A DNA stretch of 14,603 bases from Flavobacteriales bacterium. Its GTDB lineage: Bacteria > Bacteroidota > Bacteroidia > Flavobacteriales > BACL11. The DNA is taken from NCBI GenBank assembly GCA_002710495.1, contig PAKE01000022.1, forward strand, positions 9,705-24,307, written 5' to 3'. Below the pieces are notes generated by a model, which saw nothing but the letters and a program-made list of their open reading frames with translations, was not told the origin of the DNA and made no database searches. Both the position numbers and the translations under genes were made by a program. Below are positions 1-7,904 of this stretch, in pieces. The first letter of the stretch is position 1; every line of letters starts with the position of its first letter.

Positions 1-336
1 TTTATTGAAAATAATTTAGATATTTTTTATTGGACAACAATAATTATGTTAGTTATTGCAACTTTTGTAATTATTATCTTTTCTGTAATACAAATGGTAA
101 ACAATAAAAAATCAGCTACCAAGACACTTCTTACTGCAGGAGGATTACTGCTGGTATTAGGACTTTCATATTATGTGTTATCTTCTGATGAGATATTATC
201 ATCATATCAGAAATATGGTATTGATAATATGACTTCAAAGATAGTTGGAATGGGAATCTGGTCTTTTTATATTCTTTCAATTATAGCTATTGGATCAATT
301 ATTATTTCTGAAATTTCTAATAAATTTAGCAGATAA
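1..336 (+). CDS. Small membrane protein of the ExbB/ExbD operon, 5'-truncated
   Basis: The reading frame is open from base 1, so the ATG at 46 is probably internal and the gene begins before the window. The visible 111 residues hold three hydrophobic segments, at about residues 9-31 (starting around FYWTTIIMLV), 40-60 (LLTAGGLLLVLGLSYYVL) and 81-105, with a polar loop between the last two (SSYQKYGIDNMTSK). The stop codon lies 3 bases before the first exbD, so the two are surely cotranscribed. In Flavobacteriia a membrane protein of this type usually sits between the ExbB/TolQ proton-channel gene and the exbD genes, so exbB is expected just left of the window. It has no established function that I know of. 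By inference it is an accessory subunit of the proton-motive-force-driven complex. I am sure that it is a real gene, but not of its role. Confidence 0.82.
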   Translation, partial: FIENNLDIFYWTTIIMLVIATFVIIIFSVIQMVNNKKSATKTLLTAGGLLLVLGLSYYVLSSDEILSSYQKYGIDNMTSKIVGMGIWSFYILSIIAIGSIIISEISNKFSR

Positions 337-339
337 AAT

Positions 340-906
340 ATGGCAAGTAGAAGAAGGGGGTTACCTGAAATAAATGCCGGTTCTATGGCTGATATTGCAT
401 TCTTATTGCTTATTTTCTTCTTGGTAACTACAACTATGGATGTAGATTCTGGTATCTCTAGAAAGTTACCTCCAATGCCAGAAGAAAATGTAGAGATTCC
501 TGAGATTCATAAAAGGAACATTTTCGTAGTTCTAATTAATAAAAATAATAAAATTTTATCTGGGATTGGTTCTCCAACAAGTATAATAGAAATTAATGGA
601 GATGGTTCCATTTCATCTTCTTTAAAAGATGATGTCAAAACTTTTGTAACTAATAATGGGGGGAGTCCAAATTCTTCAGACAGTCCAGATAAAGCAGTAG
701 TATCATTGCAAAATCAAGAAGGAACTTCTTACAAAACGTATATTCAGGTGCAAAACGAACTAACAAAAGCATATAACGAATTAAGAAACGAAAAATCTAA
801 TGTAGATTACGGTAAAGATTTTAATCGACTTGATAATGAAGAGCAAAAAAAGATAAAGGATTTTTATCCTATGAAAGTTTCAGAAGCAGAAACAAAAGCA
901 AACTAA
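340..906 (+). CDS. exbD: ExbD/TolR-family biopolymer transport protein (first copy)
   Basis: This 188-residue protein has a basic cytoplasmic start (MASRRRGLPEINAG), one transmembrane helix at about residues 16-33, and a periplasmic domain. Asp18, in GSMADIAFLLLIFFLV, matches the conserved membrane aspartate that ExbD and TolR use for proton conduction. ExbD works with a pentameric ExbB/TolQ channel to transmit the proton gradient to an envelope partner such as TonB. The protein is longer than E. coli ExbD (about 140 residues). The extra length is a Ser/Asn-rich linker at about residues 85-125, then a conserved-looking tail (VVSLQNQEGTSYKTYIQVQN, ending YPMKVSEAE) that I associate with flavobacterial ExbD proteins. 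It follows the upstream gene by 3 bases and precedes the second exbD by 7. No Shine-Dalgarno is visible, which is normal for Bacteroidota. Confidence 0.93.
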   Translation: MASRRRGLPEINAGSMADIAFLLLIFFLVTTTMDVDSGISRKLPPMPEENVEIPEIHKRNIFVVLINKNNKILSGIGSPTSIIEINGDGSISSSLKDDVKTFVTNNGGSPNSSDSPDKAVVSLQNQEGTSYKTYIQVQNELTKAYNELRNEKSNVDYGKDFNRLDNEEQKKIKDFYPMKVSEAETKAN

Positions 907-913
907 TAAAACA

Positions 914-1411
914 ATGAGTAAATTCAAAAAAGGAGGAGGAAAAGGAATGCCAGCAATATCAACTGCTTCCTTACCGGATATTGTCTTTATGTTACTTTTC
1001 TTCTTTATGGTTACAACAGTGATGAGAGAAACAACCTTAAAAGTTACAGTAACTCCACCTGAAGCAACTGAGGTAAAAAAAATGGAAAAGAAATCGTTGG
1101 TTTCTTATATTTATATTGGTTCTCCAACAAAAAGTCAGCAATCACAAATGAATTTATCTACAAAAGCTCTAGTTCAATTAAATGATGTTATTTACAAAAG
1201 AGAAGAAATAATTGCTAATAATGAGATACAAAAATTTATTGATTCCGAAAGAAGACAGAAAGATGAATCTGAAATTCCGTATATGACTACCTCAATTAAA
1301 GCAGATCAAAACGTAACAATGGGAATTGTAACGGATGTAAAAACTGAACTCCGTCAAGCTGACGCACTTAAAATTAACTATTCTACCAAAAAAACAAAAG
1401 ACGCTAATTAA
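914..1411 (+). CDS. exbD: ExbD/TolR-family biopolymer transport protein (second copy)
   Basis: This is a 165-residue single-pass inner-membrane protein. It has a Lys/Gly-rich cytoplasmic start (MSKFKKGGGKGMPAIS), a helix at about residues 20-38, and a periplasmic domain of about 125 residues. Asp22 in SLPDIVFMLLFFFMVTT is the predicted proton-relay residue. It is clearly diverged from the first copy, lacks that protein's long linker, and so is not a recent duplicate. Two dissimilar exbD genes in tandem are common in Bacteroidota and suggest a heteromeric complex, or two ExbDs sharing one ExbB. The start at 914 was chosen because it gives the usual basic N-terminus. An internal ATG at 947 follows a purine-rich AGGAGG run, but that run encodes the Gly/Lys stretch. 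The gene ends 5 bases from the convergent protease gene. Confidence 0.92.
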   Translation: MSKFKKGGGKGMPAISTASLPDIVFMLLFFFMVTTVMRETTLKVTVTPPEATEVKKMEKKSLVSYIYIGSPTKSQQSQMNLSTKALVQLNDVIYKREEIIANNEIQKFIDSERRQKDESEIPYMTTSIKADQNVTMGIVTDVKTELRQADALKINYSTKKTKDAN

Positions 1412-1416
1412 GCTGT

Positions 1417-2292
1417 TTATTTACTATTTATCTGTTTATACAAGTAGATAAAAAACAAAACTATTATCATGAAAACTGTTGCTTGTATCATGTTAATTTC
1501 AGTTATTTCTAACTGAGAATCCATATCTATTCTTTCAGCAAAAGGAAGATACATTAATAAAATAGCTAATGCATTATTTATAAAATGTGCTATTATAGGC
1601 ATCCATAAATTACCAGAATAATAAAATAAATACCCAAGTACCATTCCTAAAAAGAATCTTGGTAAAAATCCGAAAAACTGCATATGTATTGCTGAAAAAA
1701 TAAAAGATGTTATTAATATTGCAATATGAGGGTTTCTTAAAATATTTTTTAATTTCTTTTGTATGACTCCTCTAAAAAACATTTCTTCTCCAATTGCAGG
1801 AATAATTGCAATTAAGAATAAATTGAATAATAAATCTCCAATTTTATCCATTTTTAGAAACCTTTCAGTTAGTAGTTTTGCGTTTTCTTCCATTTGTTTC
1901 ATGCTCTCAATCATTTTTGGAATATAATCAGAAATTGAGTGGATAAAATCTAAATTTAATTGCATGCAATAGGCGACTAATGGTTGAGAAAACAAAATAA
2001 TCATAAGTATTATTAAGATATTTTGTCGTTTAAATTTTAAATTAAATCCTAATTCTTTTAGATATTGATTATTTTCAAAATAACTAAACAATAAAGGAGG
2101 AATAATAAATATGAAAACAGAAGAAATAAGCTGAATAATCTTTAATTGACTAATATTTTCTGAATCTCCTGCATCTACAGAAATAATACCGATAAACAAA
2201 ATACCTATTAGTGCAGAGATAAATACAATCATCACAAATAAAAATAGTTTTGTAGATTCTGATTTATTCCTATAGATTCCTTTCAAGTTCAT
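1417..2292 (-). CDS. CPBP family intramembrane metalloprotease (CAAX protease/Abi type)
   Basis: This is a 291-residue polytopic membrane protein with hydrophobic segments at about 15-38, 52-71, 90-111, 152-167, 188-205, 211-228 and 263-287. The three motifs of the CPBP/Rce1 family (Pfam Abi, PF02517) are all present and in order: EExxxR (Glu169, Glu170, Arg174 in IGEEMFFRG), FxxxH (Phe199, His203 in FSAIHMQF) and HxxxN (His236, Asn240 in AHFINNALA). Such proteins are glutamate/histidine-dependent intramembrane proteases. In bacteria their substrates are mostly unknown; some act in bacteriocin self-immunity or peptide maturation. The gene stands alone, convergent with the exbD operon and divergent from dusB, so context gives no substrate. 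The ATG at 2292 gives a basic N-terminus before the first helix. The only promoter candidates are near-matches of the form TATTTTTA, which overlap dusB. Confidence 0.9.
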   Translation of the reverse strand: MNLKGIYRNKSESTKLFLFVMIVFISALIGILFIGIISVDAGDSENISQLKIIQLISSVFIFIIPPLLFSYFENNQYLKELGFNLKFKRQNILIILMIILFSQPLVAYCMQLNLDFIHSISDYIPKMIESMKQMEENAKLLTERFLKMDKIGDLLFNLFLIAIIPAIGEEMFFRGVIQKKLKNILRNPHIAILITSFIFSAIHMQFFGFLPRFFLGMVLGYLFYYSGNLWMPIIAHFINNALAILLMYLPFAERIDMDSQLEITEINMIQATVFMIIVLFFIYLYKQINSK

Positions 2293-2301
2293 ATGTTTAA
2301 T

Positions 2302-2309
2302 TATTTTTG
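2302..2309 (+). promoter_or_regulatory. -7 element (TAttTTTG) of the dusB promoter
   Basis: The octamer TATTTTTG exactly matches the Bacteroidota primary-sigma -7 consensus TAnnTTTG. Its last base is 8 bases before the ATG at 2317, so transcription should begin at or within a few bases of that codon. It lies inside the longer frame that would start at 2293, which argues for the later start. I see no clear TTG at the expected -33 position. Confidence 0.6.
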
Positions 2310-2316
2310 TAAAAAT

Positions 2317-3309
2317 ATGTCGGTAAAAATAGGAAATATAGATTTAGGAGACTTCCCTCTTTTACTTGCTCCAATGGAGGACGTAAGTGACCCCCCATTT
2401 CGCGCACTTTGCAAAAAACATGGGGCCGATTTAATGTTTACCGAATTCATTTCATCTGAAGGGCTTATTAGAGATGCGCAAAAAAGCACTCAAAAACTTG
2501 ATATTTACGATTTTGAAAGACCAATTGGAATACAAATTTTTGGGAACAATATAGATAGTATGATGGAAGCAACAAAGATTTGTGAATCAGCAAATCCTGA
2601 AATTATTGATATTAATTATGGTTGTCCTGTAAAAAAAGTAGCAAATAAAGGTGCTGGAGCAGGAATATTAAGAGATATTCCTAAGATGGTAGAAATGACT
2701 AAACAAATTGTAAAATCTACCAACATTCCTGTTACGGTTAAAACCCGACTAGGATGGGATGAAAATACAAAATACATATTTGAAATTGCAGAACGATTAC
2801 AAGATGTAGGTGTACAAGCCATTTCTATACATGGAAGAACAAGAAAACAAATGTATAAAGGAGAAGCGGACTGGACCTTAATAAAACAGGTGAAAGAGAA
2901 TCCTAGGATTAATATCCCAGTTTTTGGAAATGGAGACATTGACTCACCAGAAAAGGCAACTTTGATGAGAGATGAATTTGGCTTAGATGGAGCTATGATT
3001 GGTAGAGGATCTATTGGAAATCCGTGGATTTTTAATGAAATAAAACACTTCCTAAAAACAGGAGAACATTTAGCAAGACCAATCATGAAAGAAAGAGTAG
3101 AAGCTTGCAAACAACACCTAAAACATTCTATAGAGTGGAAAGGAGATGTTCTAGGAATAGCAGAAATGAAACGACACTACACTAATTATTTTAAAGGTAT
3201 TACTGATTTTAAACCTTATAGAATAAAAATGGTAACCTCAAATAACAGGCAGGAAATACTGGAAACCTTAGATGAAGTTGCTGTAGAATTTAAGAATTAT
3301 TCCTTTTAA
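2317..3309 (+). CDS. dusB: tRNA-dihydrouridine synthase (DusB-type)
   Basis: The protein reduces uridine to 5,6-dihydrouridine in the D-loop of tRNA, using FMN and NADPH. The 330-residue product is a TIM-barrel flavoprotein followed by a helical tRNA-binding tail. Visible landmarks are the FMN-site segment LLLAPMEDVSDPPFR (15-29), the catalytic Cys103 in DINYGCPVKKV, Lys142 in VTVKTRLGWDE, His172 in ISIHGRTRKQ, GNGDI (204-208) and MIGRGSIGNPW (227-237). I prefer the ATG at 2317 to the in-frame ATG at 2293. The former gives MSVKIGNIDLG, typical of the family, whereas the extra residues (MFNYFCKN) look unrelated and their DNA contains the -7 box. The gene is divergent from the CPBP gene with a 24-base gap, and its last 20 bases overlap the end of the convergent permease gene. 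Confidence 0.94.
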   Translation: MSVKIGNIDLGDFPLLLAPMEDVSDPPFRALCKKHGADLMFTEFISSEGLIRDAQKSTQKLDIYDFERPIGIQIFGNNIDSMMEATKICESANPEIIDINYGCPVKKVANKGAGAGILRDIPKMVEMTKQIVKSTNIPVTVKTRLGWDENTKYIFEIAERLQDVGVQAISIHGRTRKQMYKGEADWTLIKQVKENPRINIPVFGNGDIDSPEKATLMRDEFGLDGAMIGRGSIGNPWIFNEIKHFLKTGEHLARPIMKERVEACKQHLKHSIEWKGDVLGIAEMKRHYTNYFKGITDFKPYRIKMVTSNNRQEILETLDEVAVEFKNYSF

Positions 3310-4513
3310 GAAATTTACGGGTCAGTATTTTTACAGGATAATAAGATGCAATTAATCCAATAGTAACAACTGTTAATTCTACGATCAAAATATCCGAAAA
3401 CAATAGTTTTATTGGATATGCGTCTACTATAAAACTTCCTGTCATTGAAATAAAGCCAAAATATTGTTGTAATACAGAAAAACTAACTCCAATTCCTAAT
3501 CCTATAAAACTACCCAATAAAACCCCAAAGAACCCTTTTGTAAAAAAGATGTTTCGGATCTGTTTTTCTGAGCTACCCAAATTCCAAAATGTTTTAATGT
3601 CCTTTTTTTTGTCTATCATTAACATGCTTAAGGAACTTATAATATTAAAGCTTGCAATTATTAGAATAAAAACCAAAATTAAGTAAACAGCTAATTTCTC
3701 TGAATTTAATAATTTATATAAAAATTCATGCTGTTCCAATCTGCTTTTTACAACAAAATCCTCTCCTAAAGTTTTCTCTAATTCTGTTTTTATAAGATGC
3801 ATATTATCAGAATTCTTAATATTTATTTCAGCAGATGAAGCCTCTCCCTCTCTATCTAACATTTTCTGAGATCTATTTAAAGGTATAAGAACATATTGAT
3901 TATCATACTCCGGCTCAACAGAAAATATTCCTATTGGAGTAAAAGCAGAACTCACTAAATCTGACTTGTCTTTTATATATTTGGAATTTCTGTTTGGAGA
4001 GGTTATCGTAAGCTGACTAAAAATATTATTTATATCAACAGACAGATTATAAGATACTCCAGAACCTAAAACCATTACATTTTTATCTCTGTAAAGTTTA
4101 TCAGAAAAATATTCTCCTATTTTTATAATGCTATCTATATCTATTATTTTATGATAATTATCATCTACTCCTTTTATTTCCGCTATTATCTTCTTTCCTT
4201 TATGTTCAATTAGCACTTTTTCTTCAAGAATAAAGGCGTAATTTTCAATATCATTATTTTCTTTTAAAGCAGAATCTAACTCTAAAATATTAAAGGTTTT
4301 ACCTACAGATGATGTGATTTTCAGATGAGGATCAAAAGAATTATACTTACTCAAAATCAAATTTTCTAATCCTGCAAAAACAGAAAGTACAACTACCAAT
4401 GCAGCTGTGCCTATTGCTACTCCAAATAAAGAAATATAGGAAATAATATTTACTACATTTTTACTCTTTGAAGTAAATAAATATCGTTTTGCTATAAAAA
4501 ATGGAAATTTCAT
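3290..4513 (-). CDS. LolC/LolE-type ABC transporter permease (FtsX family)
   Basis: This 407-residue protein has the MacB/LolC/LolE/FtsX layout. There is one N-terminal helix (about 21-48, ISYISLFGVAIGTAALVVVL), a periplasmic domain of about 220 residues, and three C-terminal helices (about 273-300, 324-350 and 371-394). The loop IDKKKDIKTFWNLGSSEKQI (300-319) is where such permeases carry the coupling helix that contacts the ATPase. Lol permeases, with the ATPase LolD, extract lipoproteins from the inner membrane for transfer to the outer membrane. No ATPase gene is present here, so LolD must be encoded elsewhere. The gene lies 8 bases downstream of rbfA, so they are presumably one transcript. 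Assignment to the LolC/E branch rests on its length, its topology and the start motif FPFFIAKRYLFTSKSKNVVN. Another FtsX-type permease role cannot be excluded. Confidence 0.87.
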   Translation of the reverse strand: MKFPFFIAKRYLFTSKSKNVVNIISYISLFGVAIGTAALVVVLSVFAGLENLILSKYNSFDPHLKITSSVGKTFNILELDSALKENNDIENYAFILEEKVLIEHKGKKIIAEIKGVDDNYHKIIDIDSIIKIGEYFSDKLYRDKNVMVLGSGVSYNLSVDINNIFSQLTITSPNRNSKYIKDKSDLVSSAFTPIGIFSVEPEYDNQYVLIPLNRSQKMLDREGEASSAEINIKNSDNMHLIKTELEKTLGEDFVVKSRLEQHEFLYKLLNSEKLAVYLILVFILIIASFNIISSLSMLMIDKKKDIKTFWNLGSSEKQIRNIFFTKGFFGVLLGSFIGLGIGVSFSVLQQYFGFISMTGSFIVDAYPIKLLFSDILIVELTVVTIGLIASYYPVKILTRKFLKRNNS

Positions 4514-4521
4514 TAAACGAT

Positions 4522-4860
4522 TTATTTTTTCAAAAGCTTTTCAATTTCTTCTGCATATTCTGCAGAATCATCCAAATAAAAAACTAACTCTGGCACAATT
4601 CTCAACTGATGACGACAACTGTTCCCTAATAATTTCCGAAATACTTTTTTATTTTCATTAAGTATATTAAGAGCCTCCTTAGGTTTTTCTACAGGGAAAA
4701 TACTTAGATATGACTTTGCAACCGATAAATCTGGAGATACTCTTACTGCTGTTACTGTTACTAATATATTCCCTAAAAATTGATGTATTTCTTTCTGAAA
4801 TATTATTGATAATTCTTTCTGAATTAATTTTGATACTTTCTTTTGTCTTGTAGTTTCCAT
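4522..4860 (-). CDS. rbfA: 30S ribosome-binding factor RbfA
   Basis: This small KH-like protein binds immature 30S subunits and assists late 16S rRNA maturation and cold adaptation. The 112-residue product has the expected length. It begins with the basic helix METTRQKKVSKLIQKELSII, followed by the family pattern of strands around VTVTAVRVSPDLSVAKSYLS (35-54). It ends with the conserved PELVFYLDDSAEYAEEIEKL segment, equivalent to the usual P-x-L-x-F-x-x-D-x-S tail. It is the first gene of a two-gene minus-strand unit with the LolC/E-type permease, an arrangement I associate with Flavobacteriia. A consensus TATCTTTG box ends 4 bases before the ATG, so the mRNA is probably leaderless. An in-frame start further upstream is not supported. 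Confidence 0.95.
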   Translation of the reverse strand: METTRQKKVSKLIQKELSIIFQKEIHQFLGNILVTVTAVRVSPDLSVAKSYLSIFPVEKPKEALNILNENKKVFRKLLGNSCRHQLRIVPELVFYLDDSAEYAEEIEKLLKK

Positions 4861-4864
4861 GGGG

Positions 4865-4872
4865 CAAAGATA
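4865..4872 (-). promoter_or_regulatory. -7 element (TAtcTTTG) of the rbfA promoter
   Basis: Read on the minus strand this is TATCTTTG, an exact match to TAnnTTTG, followed by CCCC and the rbfA ATG. In Bacteroidota transcription starts a few bases after this box, so the transcript should start at the initiation codon or within a base or two of it. No TTG is seen at the expected -33 position. Confidence 0.7.
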
Positions 4873-4893
4873 GATATTCTATTTTCTTATCCT

Positions 4894-4901
4894 TACATTT
4901 G
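4894..4901 (+). promoter_or_regulatory. -7 element (TAcaTTTG) of the ABC exporter promoter
   Basis: TACATTTG matches TAnnTTTG and its final G is 6 bases before the ATG at 4907, so a leaderless or nearly leaderless transcript is predicted. It faces away from the rbfA box, with only 21 bases between the two octamers, so the polymerase footprints at the two promoters must overlap. Confidence 0.65.
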
Positions 4902-4906
4902 CCGAA

Positions 4907-6730
4907 ATGAAAGATTTTTACAGAATATTAAACTATGTAAAACCATATTACAGATATGCATTTCTGAATATTATTTTTAATGTATTTGCTGTTTTATTTT
5001 CTTTAGTTTCCATAACTATGGTAATTCCTTTTTTAGGATTACTTTTCGGAACAATGAAAGCTGATATTATTAAACCCGAATCCTTTACATTTAGTACATC
5101 ATCAATTAAAGACCATTTTTATTATGAGATAAATAGCATCATTGAATCGGGAGAAAAAATTGACGCGCTTCTGTTTATTTGTGGGTTAATTCTTATTACC
5201 TTTTTCTTCAGAAATTTATTCCGCTATCTTGCTCTTTATTTTCTAACACCAATCCGAAATGGAGTGGTGCATGATTTAAGGTCTTCTTTACATGAAAAAG
5301 TTATTTCACTTCCTTTAGGTTTTTTTACTGATAAAAGGAGAGGTGATATTACTTCCAGAATGACAACAGATTTGGTAGAAATTGAGTGGAGTATCATGAG
5401 TTCTCTAGAAATGATTTTTCGAGATCCACTACAGATAATCATTTATTTAATTACTTTAATATTAATAAGCCCTACTTTAACTTTATTTGTAATTGTACTA
5501 TTCCCAATTACTGGATTTCTGATTGCAAAAGTTGGTAAAAGTCTAAAGAAATCTTCCGAAAAAAGTCAAAAAAAAATGGGAGATATCCTTTCAGTTTTAG
5601 ATGAAAATATTGGTGGATTAAGGGTTGTGAAATTATTTAATGCTGAAAAAGATGTTCATCAGAAATTTAATGGAGAAAGTAAAAAGTACCAATCTTTAAT
5701 GACTTCATTATTAAGAAAAAAAGACTTATCCTCACCCATGAGTGAGTTTTTAAGTACTATTGTAATGGTAGTAGTTATGTGGTTTGGGGGGAAGTTAGTT
5801 TTAGGAGGAAGTTCACATCTTAGTCCGGAAGCATTTATTGGTTATATTTTAATTTTCTCTCAAATTATTCCTCCTGCAAAATCGTTTACTACTGCCTATT
5901 ACCGACTACAAAAAGGTTCTGCAGCTGCAGCTAGAGTGTATGAATTAATGGATACTAAGAATAAAATTATCGATTCTGAAAATCCGAAATCAGTAAATAA
6001 AATAAATGAATCTGTAGAATTAAAAAATGTGTGTTTTAGGTATGAGAATACGGATGTTTTAAGTAACATAAGTTTTACAATTGAAAAAGGGGAAACAATT
6101 GCTCTGGTAGGAAAATCTGGTAGCGGAAAATCAACAATTGCAGACCTTTGTGCCAGATTTTACGATATAAATGAAGGTGAGGTTTGTGTCGATGGTGTGA
6201 ATATAAAAAGCATTAAACTTTCTGATTTAAGACATCTAATGGGAGTTGTCTCCCAAGAATCTATCTTATTTAACGATAGTATTTATAACAACATAAAAAT
6301 GGGGAATCCATCTGCAAATAAAGAAGAAATTATTGAAGCTTCTAAAATTGCAAATGCATACGATTTCATCATGAAAACTGAAAATGAATTTGAAACCAAT
6401 ATTGGGGAAAAAGGAGATAAATTGTCTGGAGGTCAGAAACAAAGAATCAGTATTGCCAGAGCAATTTTAAAAAATCCAGATTTACTTATCTTAGATGAAG
6501 CAACTTCATCTTTAGATACCGAATCAGAAAAATTAGTTCAAGATGCGTTAAAGAAATTAATGAAAGAAAGAACAACCTTAGTAATTGCTCACCGACTATC
6601 TACCATAAAAGATGCGGATGAAATTATTGTTTTATCAAAAGGGAAAATTGCAGAAAGAGGAAATCATACTGATTTAGTAGAAAAAAATGGAGTATATAAA
6701 ACTCTAATAAATTTACAGAATATTTCTTAG
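4907..6730 (+). CDS. ABC exporter, fused membrane and ATPase domains (MsbA-like)
   Basis: This 607-residue half-transporter should act as a homodimer in the inner membrane. The type-I exporter membrane domain spans about 1-340, with six helices (about 18-48, 87-113, 165-188, 190-208, 281-299 and 307-327). The ATPase domain covers about 370-600. Walker A is at 402-410 (GKSGSGKST), the Q-loop glutamine is Gln450 (VVSQES), the signature LSGGQ is at 506-510, Walker B LLILDE is at 526-531 with catalytic Glu531, and the switch histidine is His562 (IAHRLST). All catalytic residues are intact. The closest familiar group is MsbA, which flips the lipid A core, and this would suit a Gram-negative with a probable plsC nearby. 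Drug or peptide export is also possible from sequence alone. Its stop overlaps the convergent hflX stop by 4 bases. Confidence 0.9.
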   Translation: MKDFYRILNYVKPYYRYAFLNIIFNVFAVLFSLVSITMVIPFLGLLFGTMKADIIKPESFTFSTSSIKDHFYYEINSIIESGEKIDALLFICGLILITFFFRNLFRYLALYFLTPIRNGVVHDLRSSLHEKVISLPLGFFTDKRRGDITSRMTTDLVEIEWSIMSSLEMIFRDPLQIIIYLITLILISPTLTLFVIVLFPITGFLIAKVGKSLKKSSEKSQKKMGDILSVLDENIGGLRVVKLFNAEKDVHQKFNGESKKYQSLMTSLLRKKDLSSPMSEFLSTIVMVVVMWFGGKLVLGGSSHLSPEAFIGYILIFSQIIPPAKSFTTAYYRLQKGSAAAARVYELMDTKNKIIDSENPKSVNKINESVELKNVCFRYENTDVLSNISFTIEKGETIALVGKSGSGKSTIADLCARFYDINEGEVCVDGVNIKSIKLSDLRHLMGVVSQESILFNDSIYNNIKMGNPSANKEEIIEASKIANAYDFIMKTENEFETNIGEKGDKLSGGQKQRISIARAILKNPDLLILDEATSSLDTESEKLVQDALKKLMKERTTLVIAHRLSTIKDADEIIVLSKGKIAERGNHTDLVEKNGVYKTLINLQNIS

Positions 6731-7893
6731 TATAAAAAGTTATTGTACGGATATCGTTTTATATGCAATTCCTTTATTCTTTTGTAAAGCAGCTCTCTTA
6801 ACTCATGAAAATGAGTTTTATTTAAAGCTGAAATAAAAATTGCTCCATCATTCGATTTTGCCATCCAAGTTTGTTTGAGTTCTTCTAAAGAAATGTTTTC
6901 TCTTGTAATAGGAGCTAAATCATCATCTTCCTTTGGAGTAAATCTGTACGTATCAATTTTATTAAAAACAATTAAAGAAGGAATATGAGAAGCTTCAATT
7001 TCTGCAATTGTTTTCTCTACAACTTCAATATGATCTTCAAATGCTGCGTTTGAGATATCTACAACATGTAAAAGTAAATCTGATTCTCTCACCTCATCCA
7101 AAGTGGATTTAAAAGATTCTACCAGCTGATGAGGTAGTTTTCTTATGAACCCAACTGTATCGGCAAGTAGAAATGGTAGGTTCTGAAAAACAACTTTTCT
7201 CACAGTAGTATCTAAAGTTGCAAAAAGTTTATTTTCAGCAAAAATATCAGATTTTGAAAGCTGATTCATCAAAGTAGATTTTCCAGCATTGGTATATCCA
7301 ACTAAGGCTACTCTTATTAAATGTTCTCTTCTTTGTCTTTGAGTATGTCCTTGCTTGTCAATTTTCACCATCTTCTTCTTCAAAAGAGAAATTTTATCTT
7401 TAATTATTCTTCTATCTGTTTCTATTTGCGTTTCCCCAGGCCCTCTCATTCCAATACCTCCTTTTTGTCTTTCAAGGTGAGTCCACATTCGTGTAAGTCG
7501 TGGTAAGAGATACTGATACTGAGCTAGTTCTACTTGTGTTCTGGCTTTTGCCGTTTTTGCTCTAGAAGCAAAAATATCCAAAATAAGATTGTTTCTATCC
7601 AGTATTTTACAATTATAAATTTTCTCGACATTCCTAAGTTGAGAAGGAGAAAGTTCATCATCAAAAATTACAATTTCAATTTCATTTTCTTCAACATATT
7701 GTCGTACTTCTTCTGTTTTTCCTTTTCCTAAAAATGTTGCATTATCTGGATGAGGGAGTTTTTGAGTGAATTTTTTTACCGTTTTTGCGCCTGCAGTTCT
7801 AGCTAAGAAATCTAATTCTAATAGGTATTCTTCAACTAATTCTGATGTGAATTCAGGAGTTATTAATCCAATTAAAACTGCTTTTTCACTCAT
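6727..7893 (-). CDS. hflX: GTPase HflX, ribosome-splitting/rescue factor
   Basis: HflX is a 50S-binding GTPase that splits stalled or hibernating ribosomes, notably under heat stress. The 388-residue protein has the HflX N-terminal domain (about 5-130, with FLGKGK at 54-59 and IVIFDDELSPSQLRN at 74-88). A coiled linker contains the hallmark GGIGMRGPGETQIETDRR (145-162). The G domain has G1 GYTNAGKST (199-207), G2 around TLDTTVR (226-232), G3 DTVGF (245-249), G4 NKID (311-314) and a G5-like FISAL near 354. The length is normal for the shorter HflX type and all G motifs are intact. It is the last gene of a minus-strand cluster, 11 bases after the 114-residue membrane protein gene, so cotranscription is likely. 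Confidence 0.95.
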   Translation of the reverse strand: MSEKAVLIGLITPEFTSELVEEYLLELDFLARTAGAKTVKKFTQKLPHPDNATFLGKGKTEEVRQYVEENEIEIVIFDDELSPSQLRNVEKIYNCKILDRNNLILDIFASRAKTAKARTQVELAQYQYLLPRLTRMWTHLERQKGGIGMRGPGETQIETDRRIIKDKISLLKKKMVKIDKQGHTQRQRREHLIRVALVGYTNAGKSTLMNQLSKSDIFAENKLFATLDTTVRKVVFQNLPFLLADTVGFIRKLPHQLVESFKSTLDEVRESDLLLHVVDISNAAFEDHIEVVEKTIAEIEASHIPSLIVFNKIDTYRFTPKEDDDLAPITRENISLEELKQTWMAKSNDGAIFISALNKTHFHELRELLYKRIKELHIKRYPYNNFLY

Positions 7894-7904
7894 TTATATG
7901 AATC

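Noticed and set aside
46..336. Complete 96-residue gene starting at the ATG at 46
   Set aside because: The same frame is open back to base 1 with hydrophobic residues that extend the first helix, so the gene is better read as truncated by the window edge.
926..949. AGGAGG-like purine run followed by an ATG at 947 inside the second exbD
   Set aside because: It encodes the Lys/Gly-rich N-terminus. Bacteroidota rarely use Shine-Dalgarno sites, and the upstream ATG at 914 gives the family-like cytoplasmic start.
1412..1460. Possible transcription terminator between the second exbD and the protease gene
   Set aside because: The stretch is AT-rich but I could not form a stable stem followed by a T run.
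1417..2292. CPBP protease as part of an abortive-infection or bacteriocin-immunity system
   Set aside because: The 'Abi' label comes from the Pfam name only. No toxin, bacteriocin precursor, phage or defence gene is adjacent.
2616..3110. 164-codon open frame antisense to dusB
   Set aside because: It lies wholly within a well-conserved dusB. The translation is Ser/Pro/Cys-rich, as expected for the antisense of this coding frame, and has no recognisable domain or start signal.
4679..4867. 62-codon frame overlapping the rbfA start on the same strand
   Set aside because: It is out of frame with rbfA, has biased composition (Ser/Ile/Arg) and no homology that I recognise, so it is a shadow of rbfA.
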